5,212 nt of DNA from an uncultured Planctomycetaceae bacterium (GTDB lineage: Bacteria > Planctomycetota > Planctomycetia > Pirellulales > JACPPG01): contig CAMFLN010000314.1 in assembly GCA_945957305.1 (NCBI GenBank), positions 1 through 5,212 of the forward strand, given 5' to 3'. Position numbers and translations under genes: made by a program. Of this stretch, positions 1 through 5,175 are shown piece by piece. The notes beneath the pieces were generated by a model, which searched no databases, was not told where the DNA came from, and worked only from the letters and a program-made list of their open reading frames with translations. The first letter of the stretch is position 1, and each line of letters starts with the position of its first letter.

Positions 1-25
1 GCGAATTCGAGCCAGGATCGATCGC

Positions 26-619
26 ATGGCGCAGAAGACAAAAAACTCTGTTCTGCCGTCGTCCAAGTTGCGACGCACGAAACTAGCCCGGGAGTTTTAT
101 GCGCAAACCGCGATCGAGGTCGCGCAACAGTTAGTGGGTAAAGTTCTGGTTCGTCAGAGTCGTGGTGCGGAATTGCGTGCCCGAATCGTCGAGACCGAAG
201 CGTACCTCGGCCCGCACGATTTGGCCTCCCACTCGTCCAAAGGACGCACCAAACGCACCGAAGTGATGTTTGGTCCGCCGGGTCATGCCTACGTCTATCT
301 GATTTATGGCATGTATGACATGTTCAACGTCGTGGCAGGATCCGAGGGAGAGGCGCAGGCGGTGCTGATTCGCGCGGCCGAACCGCTCGACGGTTGGAGC
401 GTCAATCTCTCTGGGCCCGGCCGGCTCGCACGCGGCTTAGAAATCACCCGCTTGGACAACGGGCTCGATCTAACCGGAGAGCAGATCTATTTTCTCGACG
501 ATCCGCGCGACCGACCGCGGCTCAAGCGCACCAAGCGCATCGGGATTGATTACGCGGGCCAGTGGAAGCACGCCCTGCTGCGATTCTTGGATGCAGACAC
601 CCCTGTCGTGCGCAAATAG
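26..619 (+). CDS. mpg: DNA-3-methyladenine glycosylase, AAG/MPG family
   Basis: This is a monofunctional base-excision-repair glycosylase that removes alkylated purines such as 3-methyladenine by cleaving the N-glycosidic bond; it is cytoplasmic. The 197 aa match the usual length of bacterial AAG-type enzymes, which are unrelated in fold to AlkA and TagA. Key residues line up with human AAG: the ETEAY motif at 56-60 holds the general base E58 (human E125) and Y60 (Y127). H69 in ASH matches H136. The YVYLIYGMY segment at 89-97 carries Y91 (Y159) and the intercalating Y94 (Y162). N101 (N169) and R116 in LIRAAEP (R182) are also present, followed by the SGPGRLARGL loop at 129-138. All recognised catalytic and base-pocket positions are intact, so it should be active. 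The first 20 residues form a Lys/Arg-rich extension. An AGGA at 14-17 lies 8 nt before the ATG and supports this start. It appears to be a single gene with no functional link to the envelope genes downstream. Confidence 0.96.
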   Translation: MAQKTKNSVLPSSKLRRTKLAREFYAQTAIEVAQQLVGKVLVRQSRGAELRARIVETEAYLGPHDLASHSSKGRTKRTEVMFGPPGHAYVYLIYGMYDMFNVVAGSEGEAQAVLIRAAEPLDGWSVNLSGPGRLARGLEITRLDNGLDLTGEQIYFLDDPRDRPRLKRTKRIGIDYAGQWKHALLRFLDADTPVVRK

Positions 620-842
620 GTCGTCTAGGAACGCCGGACTCGGTCGGCGAGGTCCGCAATTCTGGCCTGGGCGAAAGCCATTTCGTATGACCGAATAGCA
701 GGCAAATCAGCCCTCCTGGACTCATTCTCTAAGCTACCTTTGGGTTGCCTGAAGGGCCGGGATGCGAGGACCGGAAAGTCGAATGTTACACGGCGCCGGG
801 CGCACCTGGATTTTCCTGGCGGCCGCGCTCGGGGCAGGCTAG

Positions 843-858
843 ATTACAAAAGTGTAAT
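843..858. promoter_or_regulatory. Operator-like inverted repeat upstream of the 952 gene
   Basis: A perfect 6-bp inverted repeat, ATTACA (843-848) and TGTAAT (853-858), is separated by AAAG. It forms an AT-rich island in a GC-rich gap, about 93 bp before the ATG at 952. The half-sites resemble those of BlaI/MecI-type repressors (TACA...TGTA), but the spacer is 4 nt rather than the usual 2, so the resemblance is only suggestive. No convincing -35/-10 pair was found nearby. Its role as an operator is inferred from symmetry and position. Confidence 0.4.
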
Positions 859-941
859 GTGATCTGCGCACTGTCTCATTTAGGTTCGCTTTCCCGGCAT
901 TACGGAGGATGCATCGCCCGTCGGCCAACGCTCATCTTGGG

Positions 942-947
942 GGAGGG
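942..947 (+). promoter_or_regulatory. Shine-Dalgarno site that fixes the start at 952
   Basis: GGAGGG lies inside a run of G (939-947) and 4 nt before the ATG at 952. It decides in favour of 952 over the earlier in-frame ATG at 745, and it sits directly before a signal peptide. Confidence 0.65.
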
Positions 948-951
948 TTCT

Positions 952-1341
952 ATGTGCCGCATGATGTGTCTCGTTTCGCTTTTGGCTGTCTGTTGCGCGA
1001 ATACCTGCTACGGCGTTTCCGAAGTGCAACGGCAGCGCACCCCGCGTACCGACATGAAGCAGGACGTGGTGCCGGAGCCCAGGAACTCGGACGCCAGTTC
1101 GCGCATCCCTGATCGCGCCAAGGTGACGCTTGCGGACATCGCCGCCCGCGAAGCGGAATTGGAGAAGAAGCTGGAAGAGCTGGAGAAGCGCGAAGCCGCT
1201 TTGATCGAGCGGGCTCAGCGGCTGACTGTTCCGGTCGCCGTGCCTTCACAACAGCGAGCATTCCGCGGGATCACGACCGATCGAGACACGCGCATCCCGC
1301 AGTCGTATTACTACAGCGGCGAAGGCCACTTCATCGACTGA
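952..1341 (+). CDS. Small exported coiled-coil protein with GHF[IV]D tail
   Basis: I do not recognise a named family. The 129-aa product starts with a signal peptide (about residues 1-21) whose core is unusually rich in cysteine: C2, C6, C14, C15 and C19. The mature part has none. No canonical lipobox is present, since LAVC has Val at -1, so a lipoprotein is unlikely but not excluded. Residues 22-58 are polar and probably disordered. Residues 59-91 are a highly charged Glu/Lys/Arg helix with heptad-like Leu/Ala spacing, very likely a coiled coil for oligomerisation. Residues 92-117 are a Pro/Arg-containing linker. The last 12 residues, SYYYSGEGHFID, closely match the end of the gene at 4378-5040 and may be a sorting or docking tail. 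The gene is convergent with the porin, with a 47-bp gap and no clear terminator between them. The start at 952 is chosen for its Shine-Dalgarno site and signal peptide. Function unknown; a periplasmic or envelope location is inferred. Confidence 0.78.
   Translation: MCRMMCLVSLLAVCCANTCYGVSEVQRQRTPRTDMKQDVVPEPRNSDASSRIPDRAKVTLADIAAREAELEKKLEELEKREAALIERAQRLTVPVAVPSQQRAFRGITTDRDTRIPQSYYYSGEGHFID
1303..1341 (+). other. Conserved C-terminal tail, copy 1
   Basis: These codons encode residues 118-129 (SYYYSGEGHFID) and the stop. Aligned without gaps to residues 209-220 of the 4378 gene, eight of twelve positions are identical (S, Y, Y, G, G, H, F, D) and one more is Ile/Val. Several matching residues use different codons (Tyr TAT/TAC, His CAC/CAT, Asp GAC/GAT), which suggests conservation of the peptide rather than recent DNA duplication. 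Confidence 0.7.
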
Positions 1342-1388
1342 CGCAACAGAAGGCTTATGCCGGCGCAGTCTTGCCCCAGGCCGCGTGC

Positions 1389-3308
1389 CTAGAACTCGAT
1401 CTGAAACCGCATGCCGTACACATCGAACGGCGCGTAGCCATTGAAGACGGTCGCCGTCGGCGTGCCGGCCAGCGCCACGTTGTTGCGATAGACGGGCATG
1501 CTGTGGATCCAGTTGAACTGCACGCGCGTGTAGCGGTTCCACCACCAGTTGAGTCCCAATGTGGTTTCGTTCACCGAGCCGTAATTGGGATTTTGTGGAT
1601 TGGTGCCGTTGGCGGTGATTTGTTGATTCTGCGGCAGCAGGTTCCTGCAGTCGAGGTCCACGTACGACCACCGAGCCGCCACCTGCCAGGCTCCCCAGCC
1701 GCCGAAGCCGCGTCCTTTTCCCAGGCCGAAGAAGTCGCTATACGGCACGACGTTATAGTCGAGCACGCCGGCCTGGCGGTTGTAGGCCACGCTTTCGCCC
1801 GTGAGGAAGTAGCCACACTGTGCGTAAGCGCCCGGCAGAAAGATCGACGGCCCATTCATCTGGTTCAGCGCCGTCAACATGAACTCGGATTGGAAGCTGG
1901 CCGACCCGACGTTGGCCGCCAATTCGGTGTGATAAAAGTGATAGCTGTTCGCCAGAATGCGCCCGGTGTTGAGCACGGGGGGAGTTCCGGCCGCGGTCAG
2001 GCCACCGCCGGTGACGTCGCCGACGAAGAATTCTTCGGCCGGCAATGAATCGTAGGTGTGCGCGGCGGGGCCGCTACCGCCGATGTTGCTGTAGTTGTAG
2101 CCACCGCCGATATGCACCAAATAGCGGCCTTCAGACGGCTCGTCGTAGTACAGCAGGTGAGTACTGCGAATCGCTCCCGAAACTCCACCCGAGTCGCCGA
2201 TCTGCGTGCCGAAGCGCGTATCGCCGAGCGAGGCGTACTGCGTATTTGCTCCGCCGGGCAAGTTCGGGTTCCAGAACGTGAAACCGGTGGCGTATACGCT
2301 GTAGGCCCAGGTCGTACGCTTATCTTCGGTTCCGCTATACGCCATGATGCCGGGGCGGCGGAACGGATCGAGCGCTTGGAACGGAATCGAGCGTTCCATG
2401 AACTCCAGGTGCCGCACGCTCGTCCAGCCGTCCATGGTGGTCGGCTGTCGAAACTGGCCGATGCGAATGGTGCCGAAGAACGGCAGCTCCTGCTGTTCGC
2501 CCCACACATCGAAAAAGCTGGGCCGCCCGGCCGTGGCGAAATCCATTTCGATGCTATAGCCGGTGAAATCACTGAGCTTACCAACGGCCGCCAGACGCGT
2601 GCGTCGAAAGCCCACGCCGTTTTGAATGTTGCCCAGCGCCGCCAGGCTTCCATCGCTCTGGCTGAACGAGCCGTAGTCGAGCTGGAAGAAACCAGTCAGT
2701 TGAATGAACGGCAACTTGGGCGGCGTGCTGACGTGCTTTTCGAGTTTGCCCAAGCGCCCTTCGACCTGCTCCAGGTATTTGTTCAAGTTGCCCGGTTGCT
2801 CGGGATCGTACAGCGGCTTGTCCTTGAGCGCGGAAACTGGCGTCACCCGCGGGCCATCATCATCCAGTGCGTCCTCCATGCTGTTTGGCGGAGCGTTCGC
2901 TCCCTCGGGGCACGCCGGATTGGGACGTGGAGTCCATACCGGCTCGATCGCCGGAGCCATTGTTCCGGGGGGCACCGGCAGCGGCGCGATCGACGGCGCG
3001 ACCATTCCTCCCGCCGCAGCGGGCGCCACGCTGGGAATACGCGTCGGAACGCTCGCCGGCGCCACTGGCGCAGGCGATAGGTTCTGTTGCGCGCCGGCTG
3101 GTAGCGGAGGAGGCAAGCGAACGACACGGTCGGCCGGTGGCAGCGCAGTGCCCGATGCCGGAACCGGAGTGGCTAACTGCGGCAGCGGGCGCGCGGCGCC
3201 AAAGGGCGCAGTGCCCGACTGCGCAGAGGCGAAACTGGGCGCTGCCATCGCAACCAAGACGGCAGCCAATCCGCCCATGCGGCGTTGACGAATTTCGGGT
3301 CGGCGCAT
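1389..3308 (-). CDS. OprP/OprO-like porin with Pro-rich N-terminal region
   Basis: Outer-membrane beta-barrel channel, most like the phosphate-selective porin O/P family (Porin_O_P). The 639-aa product has a signal peptide (about 1-29, positive RRPEIRQRR then a hydrophobic core, cleavage after ASA). Residues 30-145 are a Pro/Ala-rich segment, and residues 175-193 are a short coiled coil (LNKYLEQVEGRLGKLEKHV). The barrel runs from about 200 to the end. Family-typical pieces are GFRRTRL at 233-239, FDVWGEQQELPFFGTIRIGQ at 266-285, TSVRHLEFMERS at 296-307, AWQVAARWSYVDLD at 540-553 and the late strand TTLGLNWWWNRYTRVQFNW at 582-600. It ends in MRFQIEF, with the terminal Phe expected for Bam-dependent insertion. 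Substrate specificity cannot be read from the sequence; phosphate or another anion is only a family-based guess. The frame is open upstream to 3548, but 3308 is chosen because the signal peptide starts there; its Shine-Dalgarno is weak. The long opposite-strand frames here are shadows. It is divergent from the cysteine-rich gene and convergent with the small coiled-coil gene. Confidence 0.93.
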   Translation of the reverse strand: MRRPEIRQRRMGGLAAVLVAMAAPSFASAQSGTAPFGAARPLPQLATPVPASGTALPPADRVVRLPPPLPAGAQQNLSPAPVAPASVPTRIPSVAPAAAGGMVAPSIAPLPVPPGTMAPAIEPVWTPRPNPACPEGANAPPNSMEDALDDDGPRVTPVSALKDKPLYDPEQPGNLNKYLEQVEGRLGKLEKHVSTPPKLPFIQLTGFFQLDYGSFSQSDGSLAALGNIQNGVGFRRTRLAAVGKLSDFTGYSIEMDFATAGRPSFFDVWGEQQELPFFGTIRIGQFRQPTTMDGWTSVRHLEFMERSIPFQALDPFRRPGIMAYSGTEDKRTTWAYSVYATGFTFWNPNLPGGANTQYASLGDTRFGTQIGDSGGVSGAIRSTHLLYYDEPSEGRYLVHIGGGYNYSNIGGSGPAAHTYDSLPAEEFFVGDVTGGGLTAAGTPPVLNTGRILANSYHFYHTELAANVGSASFQSEFMLTALNQMNGPSIFLPGAYAQCGYFLTGESVAYNRQAGVLDYNVVPYSDFFGLGKGRGFGGWGAWQVAARWSYVDLDCRNLLPQNQQITANGTNPQNPNYGSVNETTLGLNWWWNRYTRVQFNWIHSMPVYRNNVALAGTPTATVFNGYAPFDVYGMRFQIEF

Positions 3309-3770
3309 CCGTGCTACTTTGAGAGTCAAACCTGAAACTGGTTGTCGCGTCCTTGCCCCGAGAACCAGCAGCCCCCTTGCGGACGAGGTGGCCCCCTGTG
3401 CCCTATCGTCACGGTAGTCCAGTTCGCTACAGCGAGAAAAAGTCGCCAACTCGAAACAAACGATTTGAAGTGAAAAGTCAGCCAACTTGTCGCGAAATGG
3501 CGGCACCCCGGCGGCCGCAAACTCAACGTGACACCCGCAGATTAACAAATGTCACGGGGGCTGCGTTGGAGCGGGCGGACCAAACCCTGCATGCAGCCGA
3601 AACAGCGAGCCCTCGACCGGCCGGCAGTCAAATCTGCGCGGTTGTGCAGGTTTCAGCGACGCGCGCACTGCGATCAGCCGGCCGGTGAGCTGGAATCGCC
3701 GAATTATGATTCATTCCCTTGCCGACACTCAGGCTGGGGTGCACTTCCCGGGCCTCTGGACGGTACGGCG
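3309..3770. other. Divergent intergenic region between porin and cysteine-rich gene
   Basis: These 462 bases should hold the promoters of both divergent genes. Frames from both neighbours run into it, but neither extension has a good start or secretory signal, so I treat it as non-coding. It contains the dyad at 3527-3556, a perfect 10-bp palindrome CTGCATGCAG at 3587-3596, two copies of CCGGCCGG (3617-3624 and 3678-3685), and a further GTCACGG at 3408-3414 that matches one arm of the dyad. TATGAT at 3705-3710 could be a -10 box for the rightward gene, but no good -35 lies at the right distance. A longer porin N-terminus remains possible. Confidence 0.6.
3527..3556. promoter_or_regulatory. 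Operator-like inverted repeat CGTGACA-N16-TGTCACG
   Basis: Perfect 7-bp arms at 3527-3533 and 3550-3556 are separated by 16 nt, so their centres lie 23 bp apart, about two helical turns. The spacer includes an AT-rich stretch (3541-3550) within GC-rich DNA. It sits about 220 bp upstream of both the porin start and the cysteine-rich gene start. A dimeric regulator acting on both genes is an inference; no regulator gene is in the window. Confidence 0.4.
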
Positions 3771-4241
3771 ATGAAGGCTGTCTTTCTCTGCTGCCTGTTG
3801 GGCATGACTTGTCACTTTGCCACGGTGGCCGCTGGCGCGGAACGCGTCTGCGACCGCTGCGGCTGCACCGCTTGCTGCAAACGCGTGTGCGTCTGCAAGC
3901 CGGTCGAGAAAGAGATCGTCAAGATCTGCTGGGACGTAAAGTGCGAAGACGTGTGCATTCCCGGCTGTAGCCAGAAATGCGGCGAGAAGTGCGAGAAGGA
4001 CGAATGCGGCACCTGGAAGTTTGGGATTTGGAAGCCGGGGTGTGCCAAAATCAAGACGCGCCACATCCCAGTCAAAAAGGAAGTCAAACGCAAAGTGCCT
4101 GGCTTCGAATGGGTCGTCGAGTATCGCTGTCCCAACTGCTGCAACGCGCCCTGCGACGCGCCGAACAAGGGGGATGACGAGGCTGCCGCCGGCGCTCCCC
4201 CCCGAGAATTGGCCGAGATTCCAGCCCCCGCAGCACGCTAG
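3771..4241 (+). CDS. Secreted cysteine-rich protein (19 Cys in mature part)
   Basis: No function can be assigned. It resembles, from memory, small cysteine-rich exported proteins that are common and uncharacterised in planctomycetes; I could not check this. The 156-aa product has a signal peptide (about 1-23, cleavage near AGA|E). The mature part has 19 cysteines: a dense N-terminal group at 27, 30, 32, 35, 36, 40 and 42, then C53, a ladder at 58, 62, 66, 70 and 74, then 79 and 91, and a last cluster at 120, 123, 124 and 128. Between the last two groups lies a basic stretch of about 28 residues (92-119) with a VKKEVKRKVPGFEW core. The tail (129-156) is Pro/Ala/Glu-rich and likely disordered. 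In an oxidising compartment the cysteines could form disulfides; metal binding is an alternative. The start at 3771 is chosen for the signal peptide; TGGACGG at 3757-3763 is a weak ribosome-binding site. The next gene follows in the same direction after 136 bp with no obvious terminator, so co-transcription is possible. Confidence 0.82.
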   Translation: MKAVFLCCLLGMTCHFATVAAGAERVCDRCGCTACCKRVCVCKPVEKEIVKICWDVKCEDVCIPGCSQKCGEKCEKDECGTWKFGIWKPGCAKIKTRHIPVKKEVKRKVPGFEWVVEYRCPNCCNAPCDAPNKGDDEAAAGAPPRELAEIPAPAAR

Positions 4242-4377
4242 TCCGTGGCACGCGCCGCTCGACGCGGGTTGCCTCCTACCTGCTGGCGGCCGAGAATAGA
4301 ACTAGCGTGTTAGCCGAGCGCCACGTTGTGCGGTGCTGGGCCGAACGCTTCGCAATCACTCTCGGGATGACCCAGCC

Positions 4378-5040
4378 ATGACGCGCGCGCTCGCCCCCTT
4401 TGTTCTCTCTAGTTGCCTATTCCTCTGCTCGGTCGTGGACGCGCAGAATACGAAAGCTCCCACCACGCCCGCGACGCAGGTGCCGTCAGCGCCAAAGCCG
4501 AAAACAGCCTCGCCTGCGGCGCAGCCGCCAGGTAAGCAGCCCCCGGCCACGAAGTCGCCTGCGCCCTCGTCGAAAGAGCAGGCCGCGTCAGGCGACCAGG
4601 CGACGCGCAGTGCGAAGTATCGACTAGCGATGGCCAAGGCGCACACGTTACACGCCAATGACCACATTCGCCTGTTGAACAAGTATGCGGCACTGCACGA
4701 GGAGATTCCCGCCGAGGTGGTGCAGGAACACACCGATACCGCCAAGTATCACATTCAGGCGGCGAAAAACTCGTATGCCAAGCTGCGCGAGCACGCCAAA
4801 GGTCAGCCCGACATGACCAAGCAGCTCGATGCCATGGACGCTCGCATGGCCAAGCTTTCAGCCATGGTCGACAAGTTGCAGGCTGAGAACACTCAAGCGG
4901 AGCGGGTCCTGGCTCATACGGCCGCAATCAGCGCGCAATTGAAGCAGGCGCACGACGCCAACGAAGACGTCGAAGACAACTTCTACAATATGGACTCGTC
5001 TTCGTACTACACCGAAGGGCTGGGCCATTTCGTCGATTGA
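4378..5040 (+). CDS. Exported helical protein with Pro/Ala/Lys spacer and GHF[IV]D tail
   Basis: I do not recognise a named family with known function. The 220-aa product has a signal peptide (about 1-22, cleavage near VDA|Q). A low-complexity spacer rich in Pro, Ala, Lys and Thr (24-65) is followed by a mostly helical region (about 68-200). That region holds an internal repeat, residues 89-109 and 118-139, sharing H-T-x2-A-x2-H-I and then Y-A-x-L-x-E. Residues 147-192 look like a coiled coil. An acidic stretch (194-206, NEDVEDNFYNMD) leads to the last 12 residues SYYTEGLGHFVD, which match the end of the gene at 952-1341. There is no cysteine after the signal peptide. The start at 4378 is chosen over the in-frame ATG at 4333 because the signal peptide begins there; GGGA at 4364-4367 is a modest ribosome-binding site. 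A five-codon frame at 4367-4381 (MTQP then stop) overlaps this start as ATGA. The location is probably periplasm or cell surface. Confidence 0.85.
   Translation: MTRALAPFVLSSCLFLCSVVDAQNTKAPTTPATQVPSAPKPKTASPAAQPPGKQPPATKSPAPSSKEQAASGDQATRSAKYRLAMAKAHTLHANDHIRLLNKYAALHEEIPAEVVQEHTDTAKYHIQAAKNSYAKLREHAKGQPDMTKQLDAMDARMAKLSAMVDKLQAENTQAERVLAHTAAISAQLKQAHDANEDVEDNFYNMDSSSYYTEGLGHFVD
4642..4794 (+). repeat. Internal protein repeat, two units
   Basis: Unit 1 is residues 89-109 (4642-4704) and unit 2 is residues 118-139 (4729-4794) of the 4378 gene. With one single-residue gap, about nine positions agree: H, T, A, H, I, then Y, A, L, E. Both units are predicted to be helical, so together with the EIPAEVVQ linker they could form a helical hairpin. 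The repeat is visible at protein level and is not a DNA tandem repeat. Confidence 0.5.
5002..5040 (+). other. Conserved C-terminal tail, copy 2
   Basis: These codons encode residues 209-220 (SYYTEGLGHFVD) and the stop, matching the tail at 1303-1341 without gaps. Shared pattern: S-Y-Y-x-x-G-x-G-H-F-[IV]-D-stop. Confidence 0.7.
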
Positions 5041-5095
5041 TCCCTGAAAGCGATCGACCGCTCGCCTCGCCAGCAGAAACCCAGCCAACGCCCTC

Positions 5096-5142
5096 AATAA
5101 AAAACAGCCGGCACTTCCGCTGACAGGCGAAAGTCCGGCTGT
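5096..5142 (-). terminator. Intrinsic terminator, best on the minus strand, possibly bidirectional
   Basis: An 8-bp perfect stem, ACAGCCGG (5104-5111) with CCGGCTGT (5135-5142), continues after a one-base bulge with ACTT/AAGT (5113-5116 and 5131-5134). After one mismatch it ends in CGC/GCG (5118-5120 and 5127-5129), closing on the loop TGACAG. On the minus strand the hairpin is followed by TTTTTATT, an excellent U-tract. On the plus strand it is followed only by ACTCTTTG, weaker but possibly enough to end transcription of the 4378 gene, whose stop lies 64 bp upstream. Confidence 0.8.
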
Positions 5143-5175
5143 ACTCTTTGACTCATCCGACTTACGGGGCAGCGA

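Larger units (their letters stand above)
620..951. other. Intergenic region between mpg and the small exported protein
   Basis: I see no convincing gene in these 332 bases. The forward frame of the next gene stays open back to 745, but that extension has no ribosome-binding site at its first ATG and would bury the signal peptide. A short stem, CGCCG at 632-636 with CGGCG at 645-649, lies just after the glycosylase stop but has no T-tract, so it is at best a weak terminator. The clearest element is the AT-rich inverted repeat at 843-858, listed separately. A GGAGG at 904-908 directly abuts an ATG at 909, too close to work as a start. Confidence 0.6.

Noticed and set aside
632..649. Hairpin after the glycosylase stop as a terminator
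   Set aside because: Only a 5-bp stem with an 8-nt loop and no following T-tract.
522..725. Minus-strand frame overlapping the end of the glycosylase gene
   Set aside because: It half overlaps a secure gene on the other strand, has no ribosome-binding support and no recognisable domain.
909..1112. Frame starting at an ATG directly after GGAGG
   Set aside because: The GGAGG touches the ATG with no spacer, and the frame overlaps the better-supported 952 gene; its product has no recognisable features.
2058..3080. Long open frame (340 codons) on the plus strand opposite the porin
   Set aside because: It is antisense to a well-supported porin, Arg/Ala-rich, with no domain or signal; it is a shadow of the GC-rich porin codons. 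The other plus-strand frames at 1371-2048 and 2704-3288 are rejected for the same reason.
3587..3596. CTGCATGCAG palindrome as a separate operator
   Set aside because: A 10-bp palindrome is common enough by chance, and nothing else in its position supports binding; kept only as a note in the intergenic entry.
4367..4381. Five-codon upstream frame (MTQP) overlapping the 4378 start as ATGA
   Set aside because: Such short overlaps occur often by chance; the GGGA before it overlaps its own ATG, so translation is unlikely. A leader-peptide role cannot be supported.
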